DNA of 64,000 bases, from NCBI GenBank assembly GCA_003132165.1, contig PKWW01000060.1:1-64000 (forward strand), written 5' to 3'. This document shows, piece after piece, positions 15,114-24,636 of this stretch. Made by a program: the position numbers and the translations under genes. Positions within the stretch are counted from its first letter, which is position 1, and the number at the start of each line of letters is the position of its first letter. This DNA comes from Acidimicrobiaceae bacterium. GTDB taxonomy: Bacteria; Actinomycetota; Acidimicrobiia; Acidimicrobiales; RAAP-2. The notes below the pieces were generated by a model. It did not search any database and was not told the DNA's origin. It was given only the letters and a program-made list of their open reading frames with translations.

Positions 15114-15299
15114 CGACTCTCGGCCGCCGCTCACACTCGTCTTTTCTATGGCGCAGGCCACGCAGGTTTGATGGGTGCTCTCGTGCACGCAGAACCGACA
15201 TCGCTCGAGGTGGTCGAGATCATGCACGGACGCAGGGCCGCACCGAATAGGCCGAGACGGGCGAGAGACGGAGGATCTCTAGGGAGTGCGCTAAGAGTG
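15114..15299. other. Spacer between convergent genes
   Basis: This 186-base spacer lies between the DUF4389 gene and the surface-protein gene. A short hairpin CTCGA/TCGAG (15204-15218) is present but without a T-run. No gene is supported. Confidence 0.4.
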
Positions 15300-18200
15300 T
15301 TACTTCGCCGTTGTCACGTCTTGTACAAGCTCTTTACAGGTGACGGTCGTCAACCGCACTCCCAAATCCGTCACCGTGCGTATCACAACGTGGATACGCA
15401 CGAGCTTGGACAAGAAGTGCGACACGGCAGTCGCTCGACGCAGTGCCAGCGCAGTATCGAGGTCGGCGTAACCAGTAAAGGTAACCAGGGTTCCGGGTGT
15501 CAATTTCTTCGACAACGCGGTAAGCGCCTTCGCTTCTGTCGGGCTCAGAATACTGCTGTAATACGCGAAGGGAAAGTCGAGCTTCACGTTGAGCGTTGAC
15601 GTGTACGCGGGTGTGACCGTAGGGGCCATGGTGATAGACGTCGGCGCAGAGGAGACGGCCTCATGAGACTCATCGGACGCCTTGGTGACTATCACGACGC
15701 ACGTTCCGGTACTGGAGGCCGTAAGAAGACCGGAGGAGTTGACCTGGCACCCCCGGGCTGTTCCATTGGTCACCGTGTAGGTGAGTGCACCGGTGCCGGA
15801 GCCGCCACTGGTCGTGATGCTAACGGCCGTGCCGGGGGTGCCGGAGAGCGAAGTCACCACGAGCGGCGCTTGGGCGACTTGCGTTGGCGCCGCGACGATG
15901 AAGATTGGGTCGACAGAAAAGGTGATGGTCACTGACCCGTCTGCATCCGCGGTGCCCACCGCGACAAGCCCGGCTGCGGTCACTTCGTAGACCACGTCAC
16001 CCGCCACAATGCCAGGGTCAGTGATGCTCATCGTGATCGGTGCAGTGGCCGTTGGCGACGTTCCATCGGGAGCCTGCCAGGCAACGGCCAACGACACTAC
16101 GTAGGTCTGGTCCGAAGGGACCTGCGCGACGAGTGGCGCCGTATCGGTCACGGCGTAGACGCTCACCGTCGTGCCACTCGGCAGCGCACCCGGCGGTACA
16201 GTGACAGTTTCACTCGCCCCATTGGAACTCTGCGAGACGGTGGCTGGTGCCGTGGATGTGGCAGTCACTGACGTCGGCACTCCCAACGAGGAGGACGGTA
16301 CGCCGGCCGGAGGCGGGGCGTACGCAGGTCCTGTCGGTGGGGCTACTGGAGGTGTTGTCGTTGGAGCCACTGGAGGTGCTGTCGTTGGAGCTACTGGAGG
16401 TCGGGCCGGGGAGACTGGGTTCGAAACCGCCGAAGCGCCCATACTTGCGTCCGAGTTTGTCGCGGTGACCGAGAACGAGTAACTGTCGTCGTTGGTGAGG
16501 TCGCTCACCGTGCAGGTTGTCGCTCCGGTTGTCGTGCAGGTTTGGCCCCCGCTGCCAGACGCCGCCACCGTGTACGAGGCGATCGTACTTTCGTTGGTCC
16601 CGGTGAGTGCTGGTGCCGTCCATCGCACGGTCGCCGACGCATTGCCCGCCGTCGCTGAAATCGCCGTCGGGGCGGTGGGACCCCCGGTGGCCGTTGTCCA
16701 CCACGGGGAGAAGGTTGCGAGCGCCGTCACGGGCGAGCCAGCCCCACCAGGGTTGGTGCTGGCGTTGTAGGGCCCGCTGTCGCTTCCCCAGTAGTTGTTT
16801 GTCGCATCCACGACGTAACTTGTCGAGTTGCTGAGGCCACACGTGGCGACGTCGTCACCACAGGTGGTGTCGTTAGAAGTGAAGGAATAACTTCCGAGGT
16901 CGTTCGTGTGAATGACAACCGTCGAATTGCTGTCAATGGAGGCACCGCTGAGGCTAACGCCGCCGCCGTAGTTGTCGAGGAGGGTATTAGCGGTGACGGT
17001 CGTCGTCCCATTAGGACCATCACCGTAGACGTTGCGCAAAGCCACACCGAAATAACCGCCGCTGACATTGTTGTCGCTGATCGTCGTATTGGTATCGCCA
17101 CCTCCGATGTAGATGATTGACCCGGTCTCGTCCGGGTCACCGGTGAATGTGTTGCCGGTAATCTGACCCCCCGTAGAGTTGAACAACGTGACAAGCGTTG
17201 CGCCGCCCGTCGACACGTTGCCACTGATTACCGGATTGGCACCGCTGGAGTAGGAGAGACCGATGTCGGTGCCCGGGTAGGTGCTGGCGCCGCTGAACAC
17301 GTTGTTGAGAATCTGAGTGTTGTCGGAAATTCCGCTACCGGCGAAAATGCCGTCTTGGGCTGCGGCGTTGCTGAACTGGGCCTGGTTGGTTGGCGTAGGA
17401 CTCTTCAAGAGGTTGTGCTGAAACAACATGCCGCTCGTGCCATCAAACACCACGCCCTCCGTGCCGTGGTTGGCGGCGCTGTTGTACCCGTAACCGGTAA
17501 TGATGTTGTTTTGAACTGCTTCCGATGTGCCGCCGGAGAAACTAAGTCCCACGCCGTCGTTGTTTGAGCCAGGGTCCACTTCAAACCCGTCGATAGTGAC
17601 ATTGGCGTTCGTGACGTCAAGACTGTCGACGATTGATTCGGCCCCATTGTGGAGGTCCCCGGCGACTCCGTATTGCGCGCCTCGAAGGGTGAGTGCCTTG
17701 TCTATGACGACTTGCTCGTTATAAGTGCCTGCGGCGACGTTGACAACGCCACTCGACACGACGGCGTCGACGCCACCCTGGATGGTGCTGATGGGTGAGA
17801 GCAGATCGCCCTGTGCCCCCGACGACCCGGTGGTCGCGACGTGGACCTGCGTGCGATTACTCGCCGTGTACGCCTGGTCTTGAACCGTCCAACCGCCGTT
17901 GGCCGAACTGTTGGCGAGCAGGGCTTGTTGCACACCGGTGGGCGCAGCCCCACCTGGATACGGGTTGGAGTGGACGTTGGTGCCATCCCAGTAACCGTTG
18001 AGGTGGAGGTTGACCCCCCACGCGTTTCCAACCCCCCCTGTGTTGCCCGTCATCGCGATGCCATCTCCGTCCGTGTACTGCACGGAGATGGCCGACTTCG
18101 TGTTCTCGAGGACGTTGTTCGTGAGGCTGCCGGTGCTGTTGCGGCCGTCGATCAGGATGGCGTTACGGACGTTCTCGATCGTGTTGTTGGTGATCGAGAA

Positions 18201-18737
18201 GCCCGTCACCCCGCTCGCCACGTCAATGCCGCGGCTGATATTGCTACCCCACGCGTAACTGGTGTAGGGCGAACTCACTGGACCGTTGATGACGAAGCCA
18301 GAAATTCCCACGTTGTTCGCGGTGATATCGAACCCGTTCACCTGGGCGCTGTCGGGAACTGTGATGACAGCCCCCGTGACGCCAGAGACCGTGACCGCTT
18401 TGCTGATGGCGATATCGGTGCCGACGTAGGTTCCGACACCAACCGAGATCGTGTCGCCATCATTGGCATTGGCCAGCGCCTGCTGGATCGTCAGGCACGG
18501 CGACCCAGAAGTGCCGCAGGTTGGGCCGTCCGAGCCGCCCATCGACACGTAGAAGGTTGTCGGCGACGCGCTTGCTGGCTGGGAAACAGTCAACGTAAGA
18601 CCGGCCACGAGGAGCGAGAACGTCATCACCGTGGTGCCCAGGCGGCGCGAGTGGTGAAGTGCAGCCGTCAGTGCTCCACGACTGACTACTCCCTGCCTTG
18701 TGCCTCGCGACGCCGAGCGACGTGATCGCTCGGACAT
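15300..18737 (-). CDS. Large secreted beta-helix / Fn3 / OmpA-like surface protein
   Basis: The ~1145-residue protein has a signal peptide (MTFSLLVAGLTLTVSQPASA). A DUF1565/right-handed parallel beta-helix region (about 60-700) follows, rich in GVTGFSITNNTIENV-type rungs and SGNV, TGNTF, ISDNNVSGG motifs. Next come a fibronectin type III domain (PTAISATAGNASATVRW), a Pro/Thr linker with PPVAPTT repeats, Ig/cadherin-like segments (VVTSLSGTPGTAVSITTSGG) and a C-terminal OmpA-like module (LDFPFAYYSSILS, FTGYADLDTALALRRA). It is probably a cell-wall-associated adhesin or carbohydrate-binding protein; the OmpA-like end could bind peptidoglycan. ATG 18737 is used; TTG 18800 is possible and neither has a clear ribosome binding site. 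Confidence 0.8.
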   Translation of the reverse strand: MSERSRRSASRGTRQGVVSRGALTAALHHSRRLGTTVMTFSLLVAGLTLTVSQPASASPTTFYVSMGGSDGPTCGTSGSPCLTIQQALANANDGDTISVGVGTYVGTDIAISKAVTVSGVTGAVITVPDSAQVNGFDITANNVGISGFVINGPVSSPYTSYAWGSNISRGIDVASGVTGFSITNNTIENVRNAILIDGRNSTGSLTNNVLENTKSAISVQYTDGDGIAMTGNTGGVGNAWGVNLHLNGYWDGTNVHSNPYPGGAAPTGVQQALLANSSANGGWTVQDQAYTASNRTQVHVATTGSSGAQGDLLSPISTIQGGVDAVVSSGVVNVAAGTYNEQVVIDKALTLRGAQYGVAGDLHNGAESIVDSLDVTNANVTIDGFEVDPGSNNDGVGLSFSGGTSEAVQNNIITGYGYNSAANHGTEGVVFDGTSGMLFQHNLLKSPTPTNQAQFSNAAAQDGIFAGSGISDNTQILNNVFSGASTYPGTDIGLSYSSGANPVISGNVSTGGATLVTLFNSTGGQITGNTFTGDPDETGSIIYIGGGDTNTTISDNNVSGGYFGVALRNVYGDGPNGTTTVTANTLLDNYGGGVSLSGASIDSNSTVVIHTNDLGSYSFTSNDTTCGDDVATCGLSNSTSYVVDATNNYWGSDSGPYNASTNPGGAGSPVTALATFSPWWTTATGGPTAPTAISATAGNASATVRWTAPALTGTNESTIASYTVAASGSGGQTCTTTGATTCTVSDLTNDDSYSFSVTATNSDASMGASAVSNPVSPARPPVAPTTAPPVAPTTTPPVAPPTGPAYAPPPAGVPSSSLGVPTSVTATSTAPATVSQSSNGASETVTVPPGALPSGTTVSVYAVTDTAPLVAQVPSDQTYVVSLAVAWQAPDGTSPTATAPITMSITDPGIVAGDVVYEVTAAGLVAVGTADADGSVTITFSVDPIFIVAAPTQVAQAPLVVTSLSGTPGTAVSITTSGGSGTGALTYTVTNGTARGCQVNSSGLLTASSTGTCVVIVTKASDESHEAVSSAPTSITMAPTVTPAYTSTLNVKLDFPFAYYSSILSPTEAKALTALSKKLTPGTLVTFTGYADLDTALALRRATAVSHFLSKLVRIHVVIRTVTDLGVRLTTVTCKELVQDVTTAK
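16339..16402. repeat. Short tandem repeat coding a Pro/Thr linker
   Basis: Near-identical units containing GGAGGT and GTCGTTGGAGC encode the PPVAPTT repeats of the surface protein (minus strand). Such repeats may vary in number between strains by slippage. Confidence 0.6.
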
Positions 18738-18800
18738 CGCGTCGGCGCTGCCCGTCGTACAAGAAGCCCGGAACCTGCTCGTCACATCGCTCCATCCCAA

Positions 18801-19903
18801 CTACGTTGTTTGGGTCATTCAGGATTGGAATCAACACACGGTCGGTGATAGGTCGCTTCAGCGCGGCGAATTGTCGAAAATGAGGAGTCGTCGAGCGCGG
18901 TGAAAGCGCGAACAATCCCTACCGTTGGCTTTCCACGAGCTTCGGTAACTGTGGCGTGTCGACCGAGCACCGTCATCGTGTGAGCAAGAAACAATCCTTC
19001 ACGACTGGTCCCCTCCGTTAACATGGAGTGGGAAAGTAACGCAGCGATTGAGGAATGTCAACGGCCGAAGAACTAAATGAATTGTTCGGTTTCAAGTCGC
19101 TTCGGAGGTAGTAAACACAGTCATTTCAACGCGAGGTGTACAAAAGATTGAATCATTTTGTGACGCTTGCGGTGGCACGGATTCCCGTTCGCAAGACCCG
19201 CGGAAATATTCGCGAAGCTGTCGAACTGAATTCGTTTGTTTTGCGACGAGGGCAGCAAGCGAGTCTTCGCTAGCTTCAGAGAGGTTCTGGTCTGATGACG
19301 GACGAAGAGGGCTGTACATCTCAATTACCCGACTGCAACCATCCTTGTGGTGAGGACACCGATACCGAGCACGACGGTGATGTGTTGACTCGCTCGCCAA
19401 TATCGGGCCACTCTCGCCTATGGCGGGAGTGTAGGAGGGTAGCCAAGGCGTCGACGACCGTCCACTCCTCCAAGAATCCCAACGTGGTGCACTCGTTGAG
19501 CGATATGAACTCCAACCGATTGATCGTAAGACGAACGCAATGAAGTTCCTCACGGGTTGAACACCACACCCGTAACACCAAGCTCGGCGCTGGGAACCCT
19601 CGAATGAAATGGTCATCTTCTCGCCAAGCATCTCTCGCGGTCAAGCGCCCTTGGCGGGAGTCCGCCCCCACATCATGATCAATGCGGAGAGCACGGGGAT
19701 CCACGAAGAAGAGACGATCCGCGAAGTGGTGGGTCGCAGTCGACGAGGCCAGTCTCTGGACCGCAGCACCTCGACGAGGATTGAAAGCCCCGAAGCCCAA
19801 TCCGATGGTCCGCCAGTGAATGATCGAGGCGTTCTCAGATCCGCGCTGATGGGTGGAGCCGGATCAGTGCCAGCTCACGCTGATTGGTCACTCGCCAAGT
19901 TCG
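18801..19903. other. About 1.1 kb without a convincing gene
   Basis: Several overlapping frames are open, but none has a clear domain, start signal or consistent composition. On the minus strand, protein-like fragments switch between frames (LEFISLNECTTLGFLEEWT in one; ASEDSLAALVAKQTNSVRQL in another), as expected for a decayed gene. The first part probably contains the promoter of the large surface-protein gene. Confidence 0.35.
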
Positions 19904-20173
19904 TCACTCGGTGTCCTTGTTCTTGCTGGGGAACGGTGGAATATCTGGATGGTGTTTGATGATGTGGTCGAGTTTGGCGTGGAGTTCGGCCGTACTGGCT
20001 TCCAAATGGCGCTTGACAAACTTCTCAATTGCTCGCCGCATCGGGGGATAGAACAGCGTCGTTGCAATCGCTGCCAGAACGACCCAGATCAGAGTAGCAA
20101 CCACGTCACCCGGTATTCCGCCGGAACCTCCCGCGGGCCAGACCCAGCGCTCGAAGAACGACGAGCCAATCAT
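19904..20173 (-). CDS. Small phage-like membrane protein
   Basis: The 89-residue protein has one transmembrane helix (VVATLIWVVLAAIATTLFY) and a C-terminal amphipathic tail (RRAIEKFVKRHLEASTAEL, then HAKLDHIIKHHPDIPPF). The layout is that of small membrane proteins encoded in pairs in actinobacteriophages and prophage remnants. ATG 20173 overlaps the stop of the upstream gene by four bases (ATGA), which indicates translational coupling. A longer frame from 20341 exists but overlaps the real upstream gene. Confidence 0.6.
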   Translation of the reverse strand: MIGSSFFERWVWPAGGSGGIPGDVVATLIWVVLAAIATTLFYPPMRRAIEKFVKRHLEASTAELHAKLDHIIKHHPDIPPFPSKNKDTE

Positions 20174-20487
20174 GCGCCCTCCCTGTTCAGATGCTCGTGC
20201 AACTGCGGGTGACGCAACTTGTGCAGCTCCTTCAGAGCCTCGTGGTCCGTCTTGTTCGTGTGCTTGTGACACGTTTCGTAATGCGTCCCTTCGACGCGGC
20301 CGAGACCAGATTTCAACGCCGGACGCCAGCAACTCTGGCACTTATGGCGACGGTAGAGACCAACGATGCTCAAAAGGATCGCACCCTCGCCGAAGTCAGC
20401 GCCAAAACCACTCCAGAATGCGTACCACTTGCTGGCTTCGTCGTCGACACCGCTGACCTGCAACAACCAGTGCCATATTGCAATCAC
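20170..20487 (-). CDS. Small phage-like protein with W-W-F-G motif and Cys/His tail
   Basis: The 105-residue protein has a first half typical of a hypothetical protein common in actinobacteriophages: IWHWLLQVSGVDDEASKWYA, FWSGFGADFGEGAILLSIVG (probable membrane segment). A Cys/His-rich tail (KCQSCWR, THYETCHKH) follows, suggesting metal binding. GTG 20487 has GGAG four bases upstream. It forms a two-gene unit with 19904-20173. No capsid, tail or integrase gene is near, so this is an isolated remnant or a domesticated pair. Confidence 0.65.
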   Translation of the reverse strand: MIAIWHWLLQVSGVDDEASKWYAFWSGFGADFGEGAILLSIVGLYRRHKCQSCWRPALKSGLGRVEGTHYETCHKHTNKTDHEALKELHKLRHPQLHEHLNREGA

Positions 20488-20641
20488 AATGCTCCCTAGA
20501 TAGGTCGGCCAATGGCAACTCGTTGGTTGTTGTAAGCGCCCGGCCGGTGAGAAATGCGGTAATGACTAGCGACCCAGTGCGAGCGTGCCCGAGCGCCTGC
20601 ATCTGACGTACGCCAGAGCAATCGACTGGCACTGTGGTGGA

Positions 20642-22672
20642 TTATTTGGAGGTGACGCCCTTGGATGCCTCGGCGAGGTGGTGCAGATCGATAGTGGCGC
20701 GACCGCGTCCGCCGGTCATGTTGCGTAACTCGAGACCGTAGCGGTGTAGTTCCGCTTCGGGCACGTGAGCCGTCACGGTGGCGGTCATTTCGTCGTCCTG
20801 ATCGGTGCTGATGACCTTTCCCCGTCGCACTGAGAGGTCGTTCAACACGCTACCGAGGTGCTCTGGCGGCACCGCGGTCGAGACCACCATGATCCGTTCG
20901 AGGACCACGGTGCCCGCTTCTTCGAGCGCGGCTTTCAGCCCAATCGAAGCGGCGGCTTCGAAGGCGGCCTCGGAGGAGTCGACGCTATGGAACTTGCCGT
21001 CGTAAAGCGTGGCCCGAAGTCCCACCACCGGGTGACCCTTGGGGCCACCGTGGTTCATCGCCTTTTCGATGCCGGTGCGTACGGCGGAAATGTACTGGCG
21101 CGGCACCGCACCCCCAACCACCGCGTCGACGAACTCGAACGGCACCGTCGGCTCCAAAGGTTCTATCTTGAGGTTGACAACGGCGTATTGGCCGTGACCG
21201 CCGGTCTGCTTCTTCAGGCGTCCTTCGATTTCGCGACTCCTAGCGATGGTCTCGAACAACTGCACCGAAAGAGGCTCCGTCGCGACCTCGAGGTTGAACC
21301 GACGACGCAGTCGCTCGAGCGTCACCTGGAGATGGACGTCGCCCATGACATCGATGACGAGTCGTCGTGACACGGGGTCGTGGCGCAGGTGCAACGACGG
21401 ATCCTCCTCAGCGAGGCGGTGCAGGGCCGTGGCGATCTTGTCGTCGTCATCGTGCGATGACCCGACCAGAGCCACTGACATTGCGGGAAAGGGTCGCGTC
21501 ACCAAGGGCAGCACGAGATTTCGTCCCTTGCGTGTCAGCACGTCGCCAACTACGACGTTGTTCAACTTCGCGACCGCGACGACGTCACCCGCCACACCCT
21601 TTTCTAAGGGGATCAACTTGGTCCCGTTCACAAAGTGCAACCCGTGCAGACGTTCGTCGGATTTGGTCCTCGAATTCGTAAGGGTGGTCTCAGGCGCCAG
21701 GGTTCCCGACACAATCTCCATGATTACGATGCGTCCGACGTAGGGGTCAACGATGACCTTGAATGCGCGCATCACGAGGTCCGCGTCCGAATCACGACCG
21801 AGCAACGTTGGCTCGCCGTCCTCGACGAATGGAATCGGACGGCTCTCGGCGATCTCGTCGAGCAGTGACGCCAAACGGTCGATCCCCACCGCGCGGATAG
21901 CTGAGCCGCAGGCGAGTGGCACTATGCGACCACTGCTCATCAGATGACCGAGTTCGACTTCGAGTTCGTCCATTGCCGGTACGTAGCCATCCAGATACCG
22001 TTCGGTGAGCGAATCATCGCCCACGACGATCGCCTCGAGGAGGCTCGACCGGACTCGTCCCTCGAGTGCCGCGAACTCGGCGGGTATCGGGCCGTGACTT
22101 GGCGAACCGCCGCCGTACGTTATGGCGTCATCGGCGAGAAGGTCAATGATGCCTTGGAACGTCGCTCCTTGACCCATCGGTAGCTCGAGGGGTGCCAACA
22201 TCGGCCCGACCAGGGTTTCGAGCGCACCAAGCGTCGCTTCGAAGTTGGCTCGCTCGGCGTCCATGGAATTAACGAAGACGACGACCGGCACATCGGCCTC
22301 GCGCGCGAGGTTCCAGGTGACGATGGTGTCGGGCTGCACGCCGTCCACGGCGCTCACGACCAGTACCGCAACGTCTGCGACGTCGAGGGCCCGGCGCACC
22401 TCAGCGTGGAAATCGATGAAGCCAGGCGTGTCGAGGATCGTCAACTTGTCCTTGCCGAGCCAGATTGGCGCCATCGCAAGACCGAGTGACATGCCGTGCT
22501 TGCGCTCCTCGGGGTCGTTGCCACAAAGAGTGGACCCGTCTTCGACGGTGCCGGGTTTGTTCAGTCCGCCGGTGGCGACTACGAGCGCCTCGAGTAACGA
22601 GGTCTTGCCGACGCCGCTCCGACCGATGAGCGCGACCGTGCGAGCTTGCGGGTGACTTGGGATAAGGGCCAT
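20642..22672 (-). CDS. Elongation factor G-like GTPase (EF-G2 type)
   Basis: The 676-residue protein has all EF-G domains in order: a GTPase domain with P-loop GRSGVGKT (17-24), DTPGF (81-85) and a G4 motif NSMD (135-138), then domain II, III, IV and a C-terminal V (GGRGRATIDLHHLA). It belongs to the EF-G-like group of actinobacteria (often named EF-G2), whose role in translation is unclear. The G4 motif lacks the usual Lys of NKxD/TKxD, which may change guanine recognition. GAGG five bases upstream supports ATG 22672. It is monocistronic and is not next to ribosomal genes, unlike canonical fusA. Confidence 0.85.
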   Translation of the reverse strand: MALIPSHPQARTVALIGRSGVGKTSLLEALVVATGGLNKPGTVEDGSTLCGNDPEERKHGMSLGLAMAPIWLGKDKLTILDTPGFIDFHAEVRRALDVADVAVLVVSAVDGVQPDTIVTWNLAREADVPVVVFVNSMDAERANFEATLGALETLVGPMLAPLELPMGQGATFQGIIDLLADDAITYGGGSPSHGPIPAEFAALEGRVRSSLLEAIVVGDDSLTERYLDGYVPAMDELEVELGHLMSSGRIVPLACGSAIRAVGIDRLASLLDEIAESRPIPFVEDGEPTLLGRDSDADLVMRAFKVIVDPYVGRIVIMEIVSGTLAPETTLTNSRTKSDERLHGLHFVNGTKLIPLEKGVAGDVVAVAKLNNVVVGDVLTRKGRNLVLPLVTRPFPAMSVALVGSSHDDDDKIATALHRLAEEDPSLHLRHDPVSRRLVIDVMGDVHLQVTLERLRRRFNLEVATEPLSVQLFETIARSREIEGRLKKQTGGHGQYAVVNLKIEPLEPTVPFEFVDAVVGGAVPRQYISAVRTGIEKAMNHGGPKGHPVVGLRATLYDGKFHSVDSSEAAFEAAASIGLKAALEEAGTVVLERIMVVSTAVPPEHLGSVLNDLSVRRGKVISTDQDDEMTATVTAHVPEAELHRYGLELRNMTGGRGRATIDLHHLAEASKGVTSK

Positions 22673-22814
22673 CGGGACCTCGATTCAACCGGCGATATTT
22701 GAATCCAAGGTATCCCCATTTGGCCCAAGGCTCTGAGGGACGAACTAGGGCCCAATGGCAGGTATCAAATGAAGCGTTCCGCCACCAATCGCCCTGGTGT
22801 GGCACAATCGGCTC

Positions 22815-23186
22815 ATGCTTGATCACATAGCAATTCAGTGCGCCGACGCGGCGGCGAGCGCACACTTCTACGACGAGGTGCTGCGGCCGCTCGGGGCCGT
22901 GCGGTTGATGGATTTCGGCGAAGTGGTTGGTTACGGGCTGGGTTCGCAGCCAGTCTTCTGGATTGGTCCGCTCGACAGCGGGGACGGCTTTCGCGAATCT
23001 CATATTGCCTTCAGCGCCTCTAGCCGTAGTGCGGTCCAGGCCTTCTTTAGCGCTGCGGTGGCGACCGGCGCACCGGTGCTGCATGAACCGAGACTGTGGC
23101 CCGAGTATCACGAGAACTACTTTGGCGCTTTTGTGCGCGACCCCGACGGGAACAATATCGAAGCGGTATGCCACTTATCCGAGTAA
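22815..23186 (+). CDS. VOC-family (glyoxalase-like) protein
   Basis: The 123-residue single VOC module opens LDHIAIQCADAAASAHFYDEV, has VFWIGP in the middle and ends FGAFVRDPDGNNIEAVCH with the Glu typical of metal binding. Metal ligands are probably the first His and the last Glu, with others in the repeat halves. The reaction is unknown. ATG 22815 has CACAAT six bases upstream, a weak match to the leaderless pattern seen at other genes here, and no Shine-Dalgarno. Confidence 0.8.
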   Translation: MLDHIAIQCADAAASAHFYDEVLRPLGAVRLMDFGEVVGYGLGSQPVFWIGPLDSGDGFRESHIAFSASSRSAVQAFFSAAVATGAPVLHEPRLWPEYHENYFGAFVRDPDGNNIEAVCHLSE

Positions 23187-23402
23187 CTGAGACCACGGAA
23201 GAACCAGGACTGGGAATGGTGACTGGCGTGCGGGGCTGGTGAACGTTTTCGTTGCACGTGGTGAAGAGAGCCGGAGGCAAGAAGAATCAGGTTGTCATCG
23301 TCGTTAGTGGCGAGTGCAGTACGAGGCGAACACCCGGCATTGACAGTTGCAGGGAAAAGGTGGAATCCTTCGCGGCCTGCCCTTTTGACCTTATCGTTTG
23401 CC
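23187..23402. other. Spacer before the M20 hydrolase gene
   Basis: No gene is supported. TTGACC at 23385-23390 lies twelve bases before the -10 box of the next gene and is too close for a standard promoter. Confidence 0.3.
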
Positions 23403-23414
23403 TATTCTGGGTCA
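23403..23414 (+). promoter_or_regulatory. Leaderless-type -10 box for the M20 hydrolase
   Basis: TATTCT at 23403-23408, six bases, then ATG 23415. No Shine-Dalgarno is present. It supports this start over an in-frame upstream extension. Confidence 0.5.
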
Positions 23415-24611
23415 ATGAACCAATTCCCGAACCTGCTCAGCGAAGCCGATGAACTTCTGCCTGAAGCCATCCGACTGCGCCGGGACTTGCACGCGCACCC
23501 AGAACTGGGGCTGGACCTACCTCGAACCCAGGCTGCGGTGCTCGCGGCGATAAACGGTCTCGGCCTGAACGTCACGACTGGGAAGTCACTCTCGAGTGTC
23601 GTCGCAATACTCGATTCGGGACGACCCGGACCGACCGTCTTGCTGCGCGGCGACATGGACGCGCTTCCGATGCCCGAGGACACTGGTCTCGAATTCGCGA
23701 GTTCTGTTGAAGGAGTGATGCACGCCTGCGGACACGACGCGCACGTGGCGATGCTCGTGGGTGCGGCGCACCTACTTCGCGCGCATGATGACGAATTGCG
23801 AGGCCGCGTGGTCTTCATGTTCCAACCCGGTGAAGAGGGTGATCACGGAGCGCGCTTCATGATTGACGAGGGAGTCCTCGAGGCGGCCGGCCCGGTGGAC
23901 ATGGCCTTCGCCATCCACCAGAGTCCGAGCCTGCCCAATGGGATGGTCTTCACCAAGGGTGGAACCTTGCTCGCGTCCGCCGACGAGATTTTCATCGATG
24001 TCAAGGGACGCGGGGGCCACGCCTCGATGCCGTATCAAACCATCGATCCGATCCCTGTGGCGTGCGAGATTGTGCTCGCGATTCAGTCAATGGTGACGAG
24101 GAAGGTTGATGTATTCGATCCTGCGGTCGTCACTATTGCCCACGTGACCGCCGGCACTACGAGCAACGTCATCCCCGAGGTTGCGCACATCCACGGCACG
24201 GTGCGCACGGTCTCGGCTCGGACCCGCCAGCTGATCCAGGACGAGCTCGAGCGTTTGGTCACCGGTATCGGCGACGCTCACGGCGCGTTGGCGACGCTCC
24301 GCGTGCTTCCGGGCTTTCCAGTGACCGTCAATGATGAGGCTGCCGCCGAGTGGACCGTGAGTGTCGCCGTGGACCTGCTTGGCGCGGACCAGGTGTTGGA
24401 GATGCCAACGCCCGTGATGGGCGCCGAAGATTTCAGTTACGTACTGGAAAACGTACCCGGGGCCATGGTGTTCCTCGGCACCTGTCCCGATGACGCTGAA
24501 TTCACGACGGCTGCCCCGAACCACTCGAACCGGATGGTCCTCAACGAGACGGCCATGGCCAAGGGCATTGCTCTGTACGCTGCGATTGCGCTGGCGCGCA
24601 GTTCGCAGTAA
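23415..24611 (+). CDS. M20-family amidohydrolase (hippurate/IAA-amino acid hydrolase type)
   Basis: The 398-residue cytosolic metallohydrolase is of the M20D group, which removes acyl groups from N-acyl amino acids. Motifs seen in order: RRDLHAHPELGLDLPRT, LLRGDMDALPMPEDTG (metal Asp), MHACGHDAHVAM (metal His pair), FQPGEEGDHGARFM (Glu catalytic and metal ligand), the dimerisation insert GRGGHASMPYQTIDP, and the final GAEDFSYVLENVPGAM. Length and motif order are typical. It is convergent with the PAP2 phosphatase gene. Confidence 0.9.
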   Translation: MNQFPNLLSEADELLPEAIRLRRDLHAHPELGLDLPRTQAAVLAAINGLGLNVTTGKSLSSVVAILDSGRPGPTVLLRGDMDALPMPEDTGLEFASSVEGVMHACGHDAHVAMLVGAAHLLRAHDDELRGRVVFMFQPGEEGDHGARFMIDEGVLEAAGPVDMAFAIHQSPSLPNGMVFTKGGTLLASADEIFIDVKGRGGHASMPYQTIDPIPVACEIVLAIQSMVTRKVDVFDPAVVTIAHVTAGTTSNVIPEVAHIHGTVRTVSARTRQLIQDELERLVTGIGDAHGALATLRVLPGFPVTVNDEAAAEWTVSVAVDLLGADQVLEMPTPVMGAEDFSYVLENVPGAMVFLGTCPDDAEFTTAAPNHSNRMVLNETAMAKGIALYAAIALARSSQ

Positions 24612-24636
24612 TCACCGGGACGGTCGCCGCAGCGGC

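Noticed and set aside
19092..19800. Two overlapping minus-strand open frames of 160-180 residues
   Set aside because: Neither has a ribosome binding site or consistent protein-like composition; fragments of plausible protein switch frames, which fits a remnant better than a gene.
23385..23408. TTGACC/TATTCT as a standard promoter of the M20 gene
   Set aside because: The spacer is 12 bases, too short for sigma-70; only the -10 with leaderless geometry is retained.
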